DNA of 49,514 nucleotides from Planctomycetota bacterium (GTDB lineage: Bacteria; Planctomycetota; JAJSAM01; JAJVHW01): NCBI GenBank assembly GCA_022072415.1, contig JAJVHW010000072.1, positions 1-49,514 on the forward strand. The letters are read 5' to 3'. Shown here piece after piece: positions 41,473-48,000 of this stretch. How positions within the stretch are numbered: position 1 is the stretch's first letter; every line of letters begins with the position of its first letter. Below the pieces are notes generated by a model. The model had not been told where the DNA came from. It worked only from the letters and a program-made list of their open reading frames with translations, and made no database searches. A program made the position numbers and the translations under genes.

Positions 41473-42224
41473 GCGAAGACGCGCCGATCCGCGTGGAGGG
41501 GCTGCGCATCGCGTTCGGCGACCGCGTGGTGCTCGACGGGCTCGACCTCGCGGTCCCCCGGGGGAAGACGTTCGTGCTGATGGGCCTTTCGGGCACCGGG
41601 AAGAGCGTCACGCTGAAGTCGATCGCGGGCTTCCTCGAGCCCGCGGCCGGCCGCGCGTTCGTGGACGGCACGGAGGTGGACCCGCGGGACCGCGCGTCGC
41701 TCCGGAAGGTGCGGAGCGGCATGGGCTACGTGTTCCAGCACGCGGCGCTCCTCCGCTGGATGACCGCCCTCGAGAACGTCGCGCTCCCGCTGGTCGAGAA
41801 CGGCGTCGAGCCGGCCGAGGCGCAGTCGCGCGCGACGCGCCGGCTCGAGGCCCTCGGGCTCGGCGAAGCGATCGACCGCTACCCCGACGAGATGAGCGGC
41901 GGCATGGCGAAGCGCGTCGGCTTCGCGCGCGCGACCGTCACCGGCGCGAAGGTCATCCTCTACGACGAGCCGACCACCGGGCTCGACCCGATCACCACGC
42001 GCACCGTCGACGAGCTGATCGTCCGCGGCCGCGAGGAGGACGGGGTCACGTCGGTCGTCGTCTCCCACGACGTCGAGTCGGCCGTGCGGATCGGGGACCT
42101 CATCGGCCTCCTCTACGAAGGGCGGATCCAGGTCGTGGCGCCGCCCCGCGAGTTCCTCCGCCACACGCACCCCGTGGTGCGCGAGTTCGTCCGCGGCTTC
42201 CGGCCGCAGGAGTCGTCCACATGA
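41469..42224 (+). CDS. mlaF: MlaF-type lipid transport ATPase
   Basis: This 251-residue ATPase energises the MlaE permease. Walker A is GLSGTGKS (39-46), the signature is MSGGM (142-146) and Walker B is VILYDEP (162-168), followed by TTGLDP. The switch histidine is in VSHDVES. The ATGA overlap with mlaE and the similar one with mlaD indicate a coupled operon. Length fits the family. Confidence 0.95.
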   Translation: MSEDAPIRVEGLRIAFGDRVVLDGLDLAVPRGKTFVLMGLSGTGKSVTLKSIAGFLEPAAGRAFVDGTEVDPRDRASLRKVRSGMGYVFQHAALLRWMTALENVALPLVENGVEPAEAQSRATRRLEALGLGEAIDRYPDEMSGGMAKRVGFARATVTGAKVILYDEPTTGLDPITTRTVDELIVRGREEDGVTSVVVSHDVESAVRIGDLIGLLYEGRIQVVAPPREFLRHTHPVVREFVRGFRPQESST

Positions 42225-43363
42225 AGCGAGAACTGTTCGTCGGCGTGGTGTTCACGGCGCTCCTCGGCCTCCTCCTCGCCGTGACCCTCTGGGTCCGCGA
42301 CCCGCGGTTCTTCGACAACTCCGGCGGCCACGCGATGCAGGCCGGGTTCCGCGACGTCGCGGGGCTCGTCCCCGGCGCGGAGGTCTGGATCTACGGCACC
42401 CCCGCCGGCCGCGTGCAGGCGATCCGGCCCGACGGGAAGGGCGGAGTGGTCGTGGACCTCGACCTCGACTACGACCCGGGACTCCGCGCGGACGCCACGG
42501 TCGCGATCCAGCAGCGCTCGGCGCTCGGCGGGTCGGTCGTCGCGATCCACCCGGGCACTCCGGACCAGCCCGCGTGGAAGGACGGCGTCTTCCGCGGCAC
42601 GTCGGCCGCCGGAGCGTTCGACGCGATCGAGAAGGTCGCGTCGAAGCTCGGCGACGTCGTGGACGAGATCCGCGGACCGCTGAAGGAGACGGTGGAGAAC
42701 GCGCGGAAGATCACCGCGGACGTCGCGGCGAAGAGCGACCGGGTCATGGCGGACCTCGAGGCGACGCTCGGGAACGCGCGGAAGATCAGCGACGACATCG
42801 AGTCCGGGAAGGGCACCCTCGGGAAGCTCGTGAAGGACGACACGCTCCACAAGGACCTCGAAGCGGCGGTCGCGTCGCTCCGGAAGATCGCCGACGACGC
42901 GAACGGCGGCGGCGGAACGATCGACCTGCTCCTCCACGACAAGAAGATGGCCGCCGACCTGCGCGACTCGGTCGGGAGTCTCCGTTCCGTGACCGCGAAG
43001 CTCGACGCGGGCGACGGCACGCTGGCGCGGCTGCTGAACGACCGGAAGGTCTACGACGACCTCTCGTCCGTCACGGGCGACCTGAAGGCGATCACCGCGG
43101 ACGTGCGCGCCGGGCGCGGCGCCCTCGGGAAGATGCTCTACGACGAGAACGTCGCGAAGCGCATCGACGCGATCAGCGACGATCTCGCGGCGATCACCGG
43201 GAAGGTCCGCCGCGGCGAGGGCACGCTCGGGAAGCTCGTGAACGACGAGCAGCTCTACGCGGACCTCAAGTCCACGCTGAAGTCCCTCCGCGCGGGGAGC
43301 GACGACGTGCGCGAGAACGCGCCGATCCTCACCTTCGCCGGGTTCCTCTTCAGCGGCTTCTGA
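42221..43363 (+). CDS. mlaD: MlaD-type MCE protein with 34-residue repeats
   Basis: This 380-residue protein is anchored by one helix (about 5-24), has an MCE domain (about 37-112) and a long C-terminal region. The MCE domain forms a hexameric ring that shuttles lipid to or from MlaE/F. From residue 195 a 34-residue repeat recurs five times (195, 229, 263, 297, 331), each beginning with a GxGT-like turn (GKGTLGKLV, GGGTIDLLL, GDGTLARLL, GRGALGKML, GEGTLGKLV). The repeat probably extends a helical tunnel. ATG 42221 overlaps the mlaF stop. Its 3' end overlaps ribE by 14 nt in a tail-to-tail arrangement. Confidence 0.92.
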   Translation: MKRELFVGVVFTALLGLLLAVTLWVRDPRFFDNSGGHAMQAGFRDVAGLVPGAEVWIYGTPAGRVQAIRPDGKGGVVVDLDLDYDPGLRADATVAIQQRSALGGSVVAIHPGTPDQPAWKDGVFRGTSAAGAFDAIEKVASKLGDVVDEIRGPLKETVENARKITADVAAKSDRVMADLEATLGNARKISDDIESGKGTLGKLVKDDTLHKDLEAAVASLRKIADDANGGGGTIDLLLHDKKMAADLRDSVGSLRSVTAKLDAGDGTLARLLNDRKVYDDLSSVTGDLKAITADVRAGRGALGKMLYDENVAKRIDAISDDLAAITGKVRRGEGTLGKLVNDEQLYADLKSTLKSLRAGSDDVRENAPILTFAGFLFSGF

Positions 43364-43988
43364 CCCGCGACCTCCGCCGCATCCACTCCGCGAACCTCCG
43401 CCCCACCGGGTCGCCCTCGAGGTTCACGGGCGTGCCCCGCTCCGCGCCGCCGAGCGTCGTGAGCCGGAGCGTCGTCGGGATGAGCGCGACGGAGAACGTC
43501 CCGCGGCCGAGCGCCGCCACGGTGAGGCTCGCCCCGTCCACGGCGACGTAACCCTCGGGGACGAGCGTCTCCGTCACGCGCTTCGGCGCGCGGATCGTCA
43601 GAAGGCGCTGGTCCCCCCGCGGTTCGGCGCGCACGACCTCGCCGGTGCCCTGCACGTGCCCGTCGAGGAGGTGCCCGCCGATCTCGTCGCCGTACACGAG
43701 CGATCCCTCGAGGTTCACGCGGTCTCCCGCGCGGACCCGTCCGAGGGTCGTCTTCCGGATCGTCTCGCCGATCACGTCGAACGTCGCGGTGGTGCGCCGC
43801 GCCTTCCGGACCCTCGAGATCGCGGAGGAGACGACCGTCAGGCAGACCCCGGACACGGCCACCGACGCCCCGTCCGCGGGCCGCCGGGCGAGGCACGAGA
43901 CGTCCACCACGAGCCGGAGGGCCGTCCCGGCCGCCCCGGGCTCCGCCCGGAGCACTTCGCCCGTCCCCGCTACGATGCCTGCGAACAT
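43350..43988 (-). CDS. ribE: Riboflavin synthase alpha chain
   Basis: This 212-residue enzyme dismutates 6,7-dimethyl-8-ribityllumazine to riboflavin. Two related lumazine-binding halves are visible, the first starting MFAGIVAGTGEVLRAE and the second GHVQGTGEVVRAEPRGDQ. Conserved segments VSGVCLTVVS and VDGASLTVAAL also correspond. Length is usual for the family. The other riboflavin genes are not in the window, and no FMN riboswitch is recognised upstream. It overlaps the mlaD end by 14 nt and faces trmD divergently. Confidence 0.95.
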   Translation of the reverse strand: MFAGIVAGTGEVLRAEPGAAGTALRLVVDVSCLARRPADGASVAVSGVCLTVVSSAISRVRKARRTTATFDVIGETIRKTTLGRVRAGDRVNLEGSLVYGDEIGGHLLDGHVQGTGEVVRAEPRGDQRLLTIRAPKRVTETLVPEGYVAVDGASLTVAALGRGTFSVALIPTTLRLTTLGGAERGTPVNLEGDPVGRRFAEWMRRRSRVRSR

Positions 43989-44002
43989 GGCCGGATCGTG
44001 CG

Positions 44003-44031
44003 CCCGGCCCCCCCGCCGGGAGGGCTTTTTT
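44003..44031 (+). terminator. Possible intrinsic terminator between ribE and trmD
   Basis: CCCGGC (44003-44008) and GCCGGG (44015-44020) form a short stem with a six-C loop; a TTTTTT run begins 5 nt later. On the plus strand it could stop transcription reading in from the mla side. It lies in the 5' leader of ribE on the other strand. The stem is short. Confidence 0.35.
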
Positions 44032-44068
44032 CGCGGCGCGGCGGGCTCCCGTCGTCAGACTCCACGGT

Positions 44069-44137
44069 TTGCGGCCGGACCCGGGGCGCCAGTCCCCGGC
44101 GAAGGCCGGGCGCCGAGCCCCGGACGGACGGCCGCAA
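44069..44137. other. Large nested stem-loop in divergent ribE-trmD gap
   Basis: Three nested stems stack in 69 bp: TTGCGGCCG (44069-44077) with 44129-44137, CCGGGGC (44081-44087) with 44117-44123, and CCCGGC (44095-44100) with GCCGGG (44105-44110), closed by a GAAG tetraloop. It fits no riboswitch known to me. It may be a structured leader, a small RNA or an mRNA-stability element for trmD. Confidence 0.45.
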
Positions 44138-44159
44138 GGACCCCCGTGCGGAGCGCGGC

Positions 44160-44849
44160 GTGCGCATCGACATCGCAACCCTCTTCCCCGGCATGTTCGC
44201 CGAGGTGCTCGACCAGAGCATCCTCGGGCGGGCCCGTCGGGCGGGGGTCCTCGACGTCGGGCTCTTTGACATCCGGGACTTCACCTCCGACCGGCACCGC
44301 TCGGCCGACGACCGCCCCTACGGCGGCGGCCCGGGCATGCTGCTCCGTCCCGAACCCGTGGTCCTCTGCGTGGAGCGCATCCTCGCGGAACGCGGCGTTT
44401 CGGGCCGGAGGAGCCGCGTCGTCCTCCTCACCCCCGCGGGCCGCGCGTTCGGCCAGGCGGAGGCGCGGGAGTTCGCCGCGGAGATCCACATCGTCCTGGT
44501 CTGCGGACGCTACGAAGGCTTCGACCAGCGCGTGATCGACGCGCTCCGGCCGGACCTCCTGTCCGTAGGCCCGTACGTGCTCTCCGGCGGCGAGATCGCG
44601 GCCATGGCGGTCACCGACGCCGTCGCGCGCCTCCTCCCGGGAGCGCTCGGCGACGCGGAGTCCGCCTCGGTCGAGACCCACGCCGAACCCGGCGTGGTGG
44701 AGGCCCCCCAGTACACGCGGCCGCCCGAGTGGCGCGGCCTGCGCGTGCCGGAGGAACTCCTGTCGGGCGACCACGCGAGGATCGCGCGGTGGCGGGCGGA
44801 GGAGTCCCGGAAGCGGAGCCTGCGGACGCAGGACGGACGAAGGCCCTGA
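44160..44849 (+). CDS. trmD: tRNA (guanine-37-N1) methyltransferase
   Basis: This 229-residue enzyme methylates G37 of tRNA with SAM and prevents frameshifting. Features are MRIDIATLFPGMF, GGGPGMLLRPEP, the knotted SAM site VCGRYEGFDQRV (114-125) and SVGPYVLSGGE (135-145), where the usual D is P. GTG 44160 has GGAG 6 nt upstream, which decides it against longer frames. The usual partners rpsP and rimM are absent upstream; rplS follows downstream, a conserved neighbour. Confidence 0.95.
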   Translation: MRIDIATLFPGMFAEVLDQSILGRARRAGVLDVGLFDIRDFTSDRHRSADDRPYGGGPGMLLRPEPVVLCVERILAERGVSGRRSRVVLLTPAGRAFGQAEAREFAAEIHIVLVCGRYEGFDQRVIDALRPDLLSVGPYVLSGGEIAAMAVTDAVARLLPGALGDAESASVETHAEPGVVEAPQYTRPPEWRGLRVPEELLSGDHARIARWRAEESRKRSLRTQDGRRP

Positions 44850-44867
44850 AGGCCGACGTCGCGTGAA

Positions 44868-44932
44868 GAGAGTCTTGGACGAGAGTCTTGGACATGAGAC
44901 GTGGACAAGAGACGTGGACGAGAGACGTCGAC
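44868..44932 (+). repeat. Five-copy 13-bp tandem repeat in rplS leader
   Basis: Five units of 13 bp follow one another: copies 1 and 2 are identical (GAGAGTCTTGGAC), copies 3-5 vary (ATGAGACGTGGAC, AAGAGACGTGGAC, GAGAGACGTCGAC). A decayed sixth copy may follow. The array lies between trmD and rplS and does not encode a repeated peptide, because 13 is not a multiple of three. Confidence 0.85.
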
Positions 44933-44995
44933 GAACGACGTACGGAACGAACGGACAGCGAACGCGCGGAACCCCGCGCACGGAGCGAGACGCAC

Positions 44996-45412
44996 ATGAG
45001 GAACCTCAGCGAGATCGAGAAGCCCTTCCTCCGGAAGGACCGCCCCCAGTTCGCCGTCGGCGACACGGTCAACGTGGGCGTCGTGATCACGGAGACCGTC
45101 GAGAAGAAGGGCAAGCTCGAGGAGAAGGAGCGCATCCAGGTCTTCAGCGGCGTCGTCATCGCGCGCCAGGGGACCGGGATCACGCAGGCCTTCACCGTGC
45201 GCCGCATCGTCGCGGGCGAGGGCGTCGAGCGCGTCTTCCCGCTCCACTCGCCGAAGGTCGCCTCCATCGAGGTGCTCCGCTCGAGCCACGTCCGCCGCGC
45301 GAAGCTCTACTACCTCCGCGGCCGCACGGGCAAGGCGACGCGCCTGCGCGAGCGGTTCGAGGGCGCCGTGGCCGGCGCGGACGCCCCCGCCGAGGCGGCG
45401 GCCACCTCCTGA
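44996..45412 (+). CDS. rplS: 50S ribosomal protein L19
   Basis: This 138-residue ribosomal protein lies at the 30S-50S interface. Core features are [36 protein letters not shown] and the C-terminal basic stretch [17 protein letters not shown]. It carries an extra 25-residue Ala/acidic tail compared with E. coli L19. ATG 44996 is chosen since the conserved part begins at once and GGAG lies upstream. The 13-bp repeats lie in its leader. Confidence 0.96.
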   Translation: MRNLSEIEKPFLRKDRPQFAVGDTVNVGVVITETVEKKGKLEEKERIQVFSGVVIARQGTGITQAFTVRRIVAGEGVERVFPLHSPKVASIEVLRSSHVRRAKLYYLRGRTGKATRLRERFEGAVAGADAPAEAAATS

Positions 45413-45426
45413 ACGCCGCCGCACCG

Positions 45427-45795
45427 ATGTTCCGTTCGCACGCCCGGCTCCGGTCCGGCGCCCTTGCGGAGGACGCCGCGGCGCGGGCGCTCGAGGACGA
45501 CGGCTGGACGATCCTCGCGAGGAACGTGCGCACGCGTTCCGGCGAGGTGGACATCGTGGCGCTCCGCCGCGGGGTGATCGGCTTCGCCGAGGTGAAGGCG
45601 CGGAAGACCCCCGGCGCGGCCGACGAGGCGCTCTCCAGGGCGAAGCTCCGCCAGGTGGCGCGCGTCTCCGAGGAGATCGTCGCGTCGCGGGGGCTCTCCG
45701 GCCGAGAGCGCAGCTACATCGGCGTCGCGGTGGACCTCGACGCGGGCGGCGCGCCCGCGGCGGTGCGCATCATCAACGTGGAGGAGATCCGGTGA
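45427..45795 (+). CDS. UPF0102 (YraN-like) predicted nuclease-fold protein
   Basis: This 122-residue protein belongs to the YraN/UPF0102 family, which has an endonuclease-like fold. The conserved core SGEVDIVALRRGVIGFAEVK includes the E-x-D...E-V-K pattern expected for a metal site. ATG 45427 is 14 nt after the rplS stop. Its stop overlaps the EIIA start (GTGA). Members often sit near rplS and rnhB. The cellular role of the family is poorly known. Confidence 0.9.
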   Translation: MFRSHARLRSGALAEDAAARALEDDGWTILARNVRTRSGEVDIVALRRGVIGFAEVKARKTPGAADEALSRAKLRQVARVSEEIVASRGLSGRERSYIGVAVDLDAGGAPAAVRIINVEEIR

Positions 45796-46238
45796 TCCGA
45801 GTCGCAGAGCACCTGACGCCGTCCCGCGTCGTGGACCTTCGCAGCCGCTCCCGCGACGCGGCGCTGATGGAACTCGTCGAGACCCTCGCCGACGCGCCGG
45901 AGGTGACGGACCGCGACAAGGTCCTCGCCGCGGTGCTCGAGCGCGAGAAGACCCTCTCGACGGGGATCGGCCTCGGAGTCGCCGTGCCCCACGCGAAGAT
46001 CCCCGAGGTGCACGAGTTCCTCCTCGTCTACGGGCGCTCCCGCGAGGGCATCGACTTCACGTCGATCGACGACCGCCCCGTCCACCACGTCGCGATGATC
46101 GTGGGCCCCCACGACCGGCAGGCGCGCTACCTGCAGTTCCTCTCGTCGGTGATCTCGACCTTCAAGCAGGCGGAGCTCCGCCGGAACCTGGAGCTCGCCG
46201 CCGGACCGGCGGAACTGCACGCGATCCTGTCGCGGTGA
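45792..46238 (+). CDS. PTS EIIA (fructose/nitrogen-type) protein
   Basis: This 148-residue protein belongs to the PTS EIIA-2 (fructose/PtsN) family. The phosphorylated histidine is H67 in GVAVPHAKI. Other family parts are TLSTGIGLGVAVPHAKIPEV and the C-terminal ISTFKQAELRRNLELA. GTG 45792 overlaps the UPF0102 stop. No EI, HPr or transport subunits are in the window, so it is probably regulatory, of PtsN type, rather than a sugar importer. Confidence 0.9.
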   Translation: MIRVAEHLTPSRVVDLRSRSRDAALMELVETLADAPEVTDRDKVLAAVLEREKTLSTGIGLGVAVPHAKIPEVHEFLLVYGRSREGIDFTSIDDRPVHHVAMIVGPHDRQARYLQFLSSVISTFKQAELRRNLELAAGPAELHAILSR

Positions 46239-46266
46239 CGGGCGTCTGCGAGTGCAGACTGTGCGC

Positions 46267-47871
46267 ATGAAGGTCCCCCGCCGCGCCGCGGCGCTCGCCG
46301 CCGCCTCCCTGCTCGCGTTCTGCTCCGCGCTCGTCGCGAACACGCCGCGGACGGCCGCCGCTCCGCCGGATGACGCGGCCCGCGACGCAGCCGCGGATGC
46401 GGCCGAGCACGCGGCGCGCAGGAAGCGGCTCGCGGACGCCGCGGGTCCCGGCGCGGTCGTCGTGGTGATGCGGCCCGCCGATCTCGCCGCCGCGCCGCGG
46501 AGCGGCCGTTGCCCGGACTACGAGTACCTCTCCCCCGTGCCGACTCCCGGCGCCGCGGTGGTCGTGGCGTCCCCGCGGGCGGCGAAGGACGCCGCGGCCG
46601 ACCGGAGCGGCACTCCGGTCCAGACCGGCACCCCCGCCCAGAACGGCACGCCCGCCCAAGACGGCAATCCCGCCCAAGACGGCAATCCCGCCCAGAATGG
46701 CAACCCCGCCGCCGACGCTGCCGGCGCGGACGACCTCTTCCTCCCCGCGCGGAACGCCGCGATGGAACGGTGGACGGGGCCGGAGGCCGAACCCGGCGAG
46801 GCGACTGCGGCCGCTGCCGGGTTCCGCGCGTGCTACGCGTCCGGCACCCTCGCGCAGCGCGTGGCGAAGCTCCTCGAGGGCCGCGACACGCTCCTCGTCA
46901 CCGCCGGTCCCGGCGCCGCGGGCGACGAGGCGGTGAAGCGGTTCGTCGCGCTGCTTCGCGACGAGTGCCCGGGCCGCTGGGTGAGGTTCGCCGACGGCCC
47001 GCTCGCGACGCGCGACGACCAGGAGGCCGCGCTGCGGAAGGCGCTGCCGAAGGACGCGCAGGGAGCGGCGCTCGCCGAGGCCGTGCGGAAGCTCTCCGTG
47101 GTCGAGGTCCGCACGGCGCGCGCGCTCGTCGGAGCGCTCCGCGAAGTGAAGTCGCGGCGGGAGATCGAGCGGATCCGCCGCGCGGTCGCGGCGAGCTGCG
47201 ACGGGATCCGCGGCGCGATCGCCGCCGCCGAGCCCGGCGTCGCCGAGTACGAGCTCGCGGGGTGGATGGAGTTCCGCTGCCGCTCCGCGGGCTGCGCGTT
47301 CCAGGCGTATCCGTCCATCGTCGGGTCCGGACCGAACTCCTGCGTCCTCCACTACGAGAGGAACCGCCGCGTCCTCGCGGCCGGCGACATGATCGTGATG
47401 GACGCCGGCGGCGAGTACGAAGGGTACGCGGCCGACGTCACGCGGAGCTTCCCCGCGTCGGGCAGGTTCACTGCGGAGCAGGCACGCGTGTACGACGCGG
47501 TGCTCGAGGCGCAGGAGGCCGCGCTCGCGGTCGTGAAACCGGAGGCCACCCTCGGCGACGTCCACAAGGCGGCGGTGGACGTCCTCGAGCGGCACGGGCT
47601 CCGCCGCTGGTTCATCCACGGGACGTCGCACTCGGTGGGACTCGAGGTCCACGATCCGTGGGGCCGCGACGCGAAGCTCCGTCCCGGCGTTGTGCTCACC
47701 GTGGAGCCGGGCGTCTACCGCGCCGAGGACGCGCTCGGGGTCCGCATCGAAGACACCGTCGTCGTCACGGAGTCCGGCCACGAGAACCTGAGCGCGGGCC
47801 TGCCGAAGACGCGGGAGGCGATCGAGACGCTGATGCGCGAGCCGGCCCCGGCCGGGTTCCGCGCCCGGTGA
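46267..47871 (+). CDS. Secreted M24 Xaa-Pro aminopeptidase-like protein with internal repeats
   Basis: This 534-residue protein has a signal peptide (about 1-33), an N-terminal AMP_N-like domain and a C-terminal pita-bread M24 domain. Metal ligands are D379 and D390 (MDAGGEYEGYAADV), H455 (HGTSHSVG), E480 (VEPGVY) and E495 (RIEDTV), so it is probably active on X-Pro peptides in the periplasm. Six hexapeptide repeats (GTPAQN/GNPAQD type) interrupt the AMP_N domain. ATG 46267 starts the signal peptide; GTG 46252 is an alternative. Neither has a clear Shine-Dalgarno. Confidence 0.88.
   Translation: MKVPRRAAALAAASLLAFCSALVANTPRTAAAPPDDAARDAAADAAEHAARRKRLADAAGPGAVVVVMRPADLAAAPRSGRCPDYEYLSPVPTPGAAVVVASPRAAKDAAADRSGTPVQTGTPAQNGTPAQDGNPAQDGNPAQNGNPAADAAGADDLFLPARNAAMERWTGPEAEPGEATAAAAGFRACYASGTLAQRVAKLLEGRDTLLVTAGPGAAGDEAVKRFVALLRDECPGRWVRFADGPLATRDDQEAALRKALPKDAQGAALAEAVRKLSVVEVRTARALVGALREVKSRREIERIRRAVAASCDGIRGAIAAAEPGVAEYELAGWMEFRCRSAGCAFQAYPSIVGSGPNSCVLHYERNRRVLAAGDMIVMDAGGEYEGYAADVTRSFPASGRFTAEQARVYDAVLEAQEAALAVVKPEATLGDVHKAAVDVLERHGLRRWFIHGTSHSVGLEVHDPWGRDAKLRPGVVLTVEPGVYRAEDALGVRIEDTVVVTESGHENLSAGLPKTREAIETLMREPAPAGFRAR
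46609..46716 (+). repeat. Six-copy 18-bp tandem repeat inside M24 peptidase gene
   Basis: Six in-frame 18-bp units (46609-46716) encode GTPVQT, GTPAQN, GTPAQD, GNPAQD, GNPAQN and GNPAAD. The central units differ by only a few bases, which suggests recent expansion. They form a flexible loop in the N-terminal domain. Confidence 0.9.
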
Positions 47872-47872
47872 C

Positions 47873-47905
47873 TCTCGCGTCCGCCGCCCGGAGGGTGTCG
47901 CGAGA
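47873..47905. terminator. Hairpin between M24 gene and TPR gene
   Basis: TCTCGCG (47873-47879) and CGCGAGA (47899-47905) form a 7-bp stem 1 nt past the M24 stop. It lies in the 129-bp gap between converging genes. The loop is long (19 nt). Confidence 0.35.
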
Positions 47906-48000
47906 CGAACCCGGGCGCCGGTCATGCGACGTGCGAGATACGAGCCTGCGGGGAACCTGCTGCGACTCGATGCGCGTCGCGCGCGCTTCGCGGCACTCTC

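Noticed and set aside
43989-44159. FMN riboswitch upstream of ribE
   Set aside because: Both strands were compared with the conserved RFN segments; the structured sequence present does not contain them.
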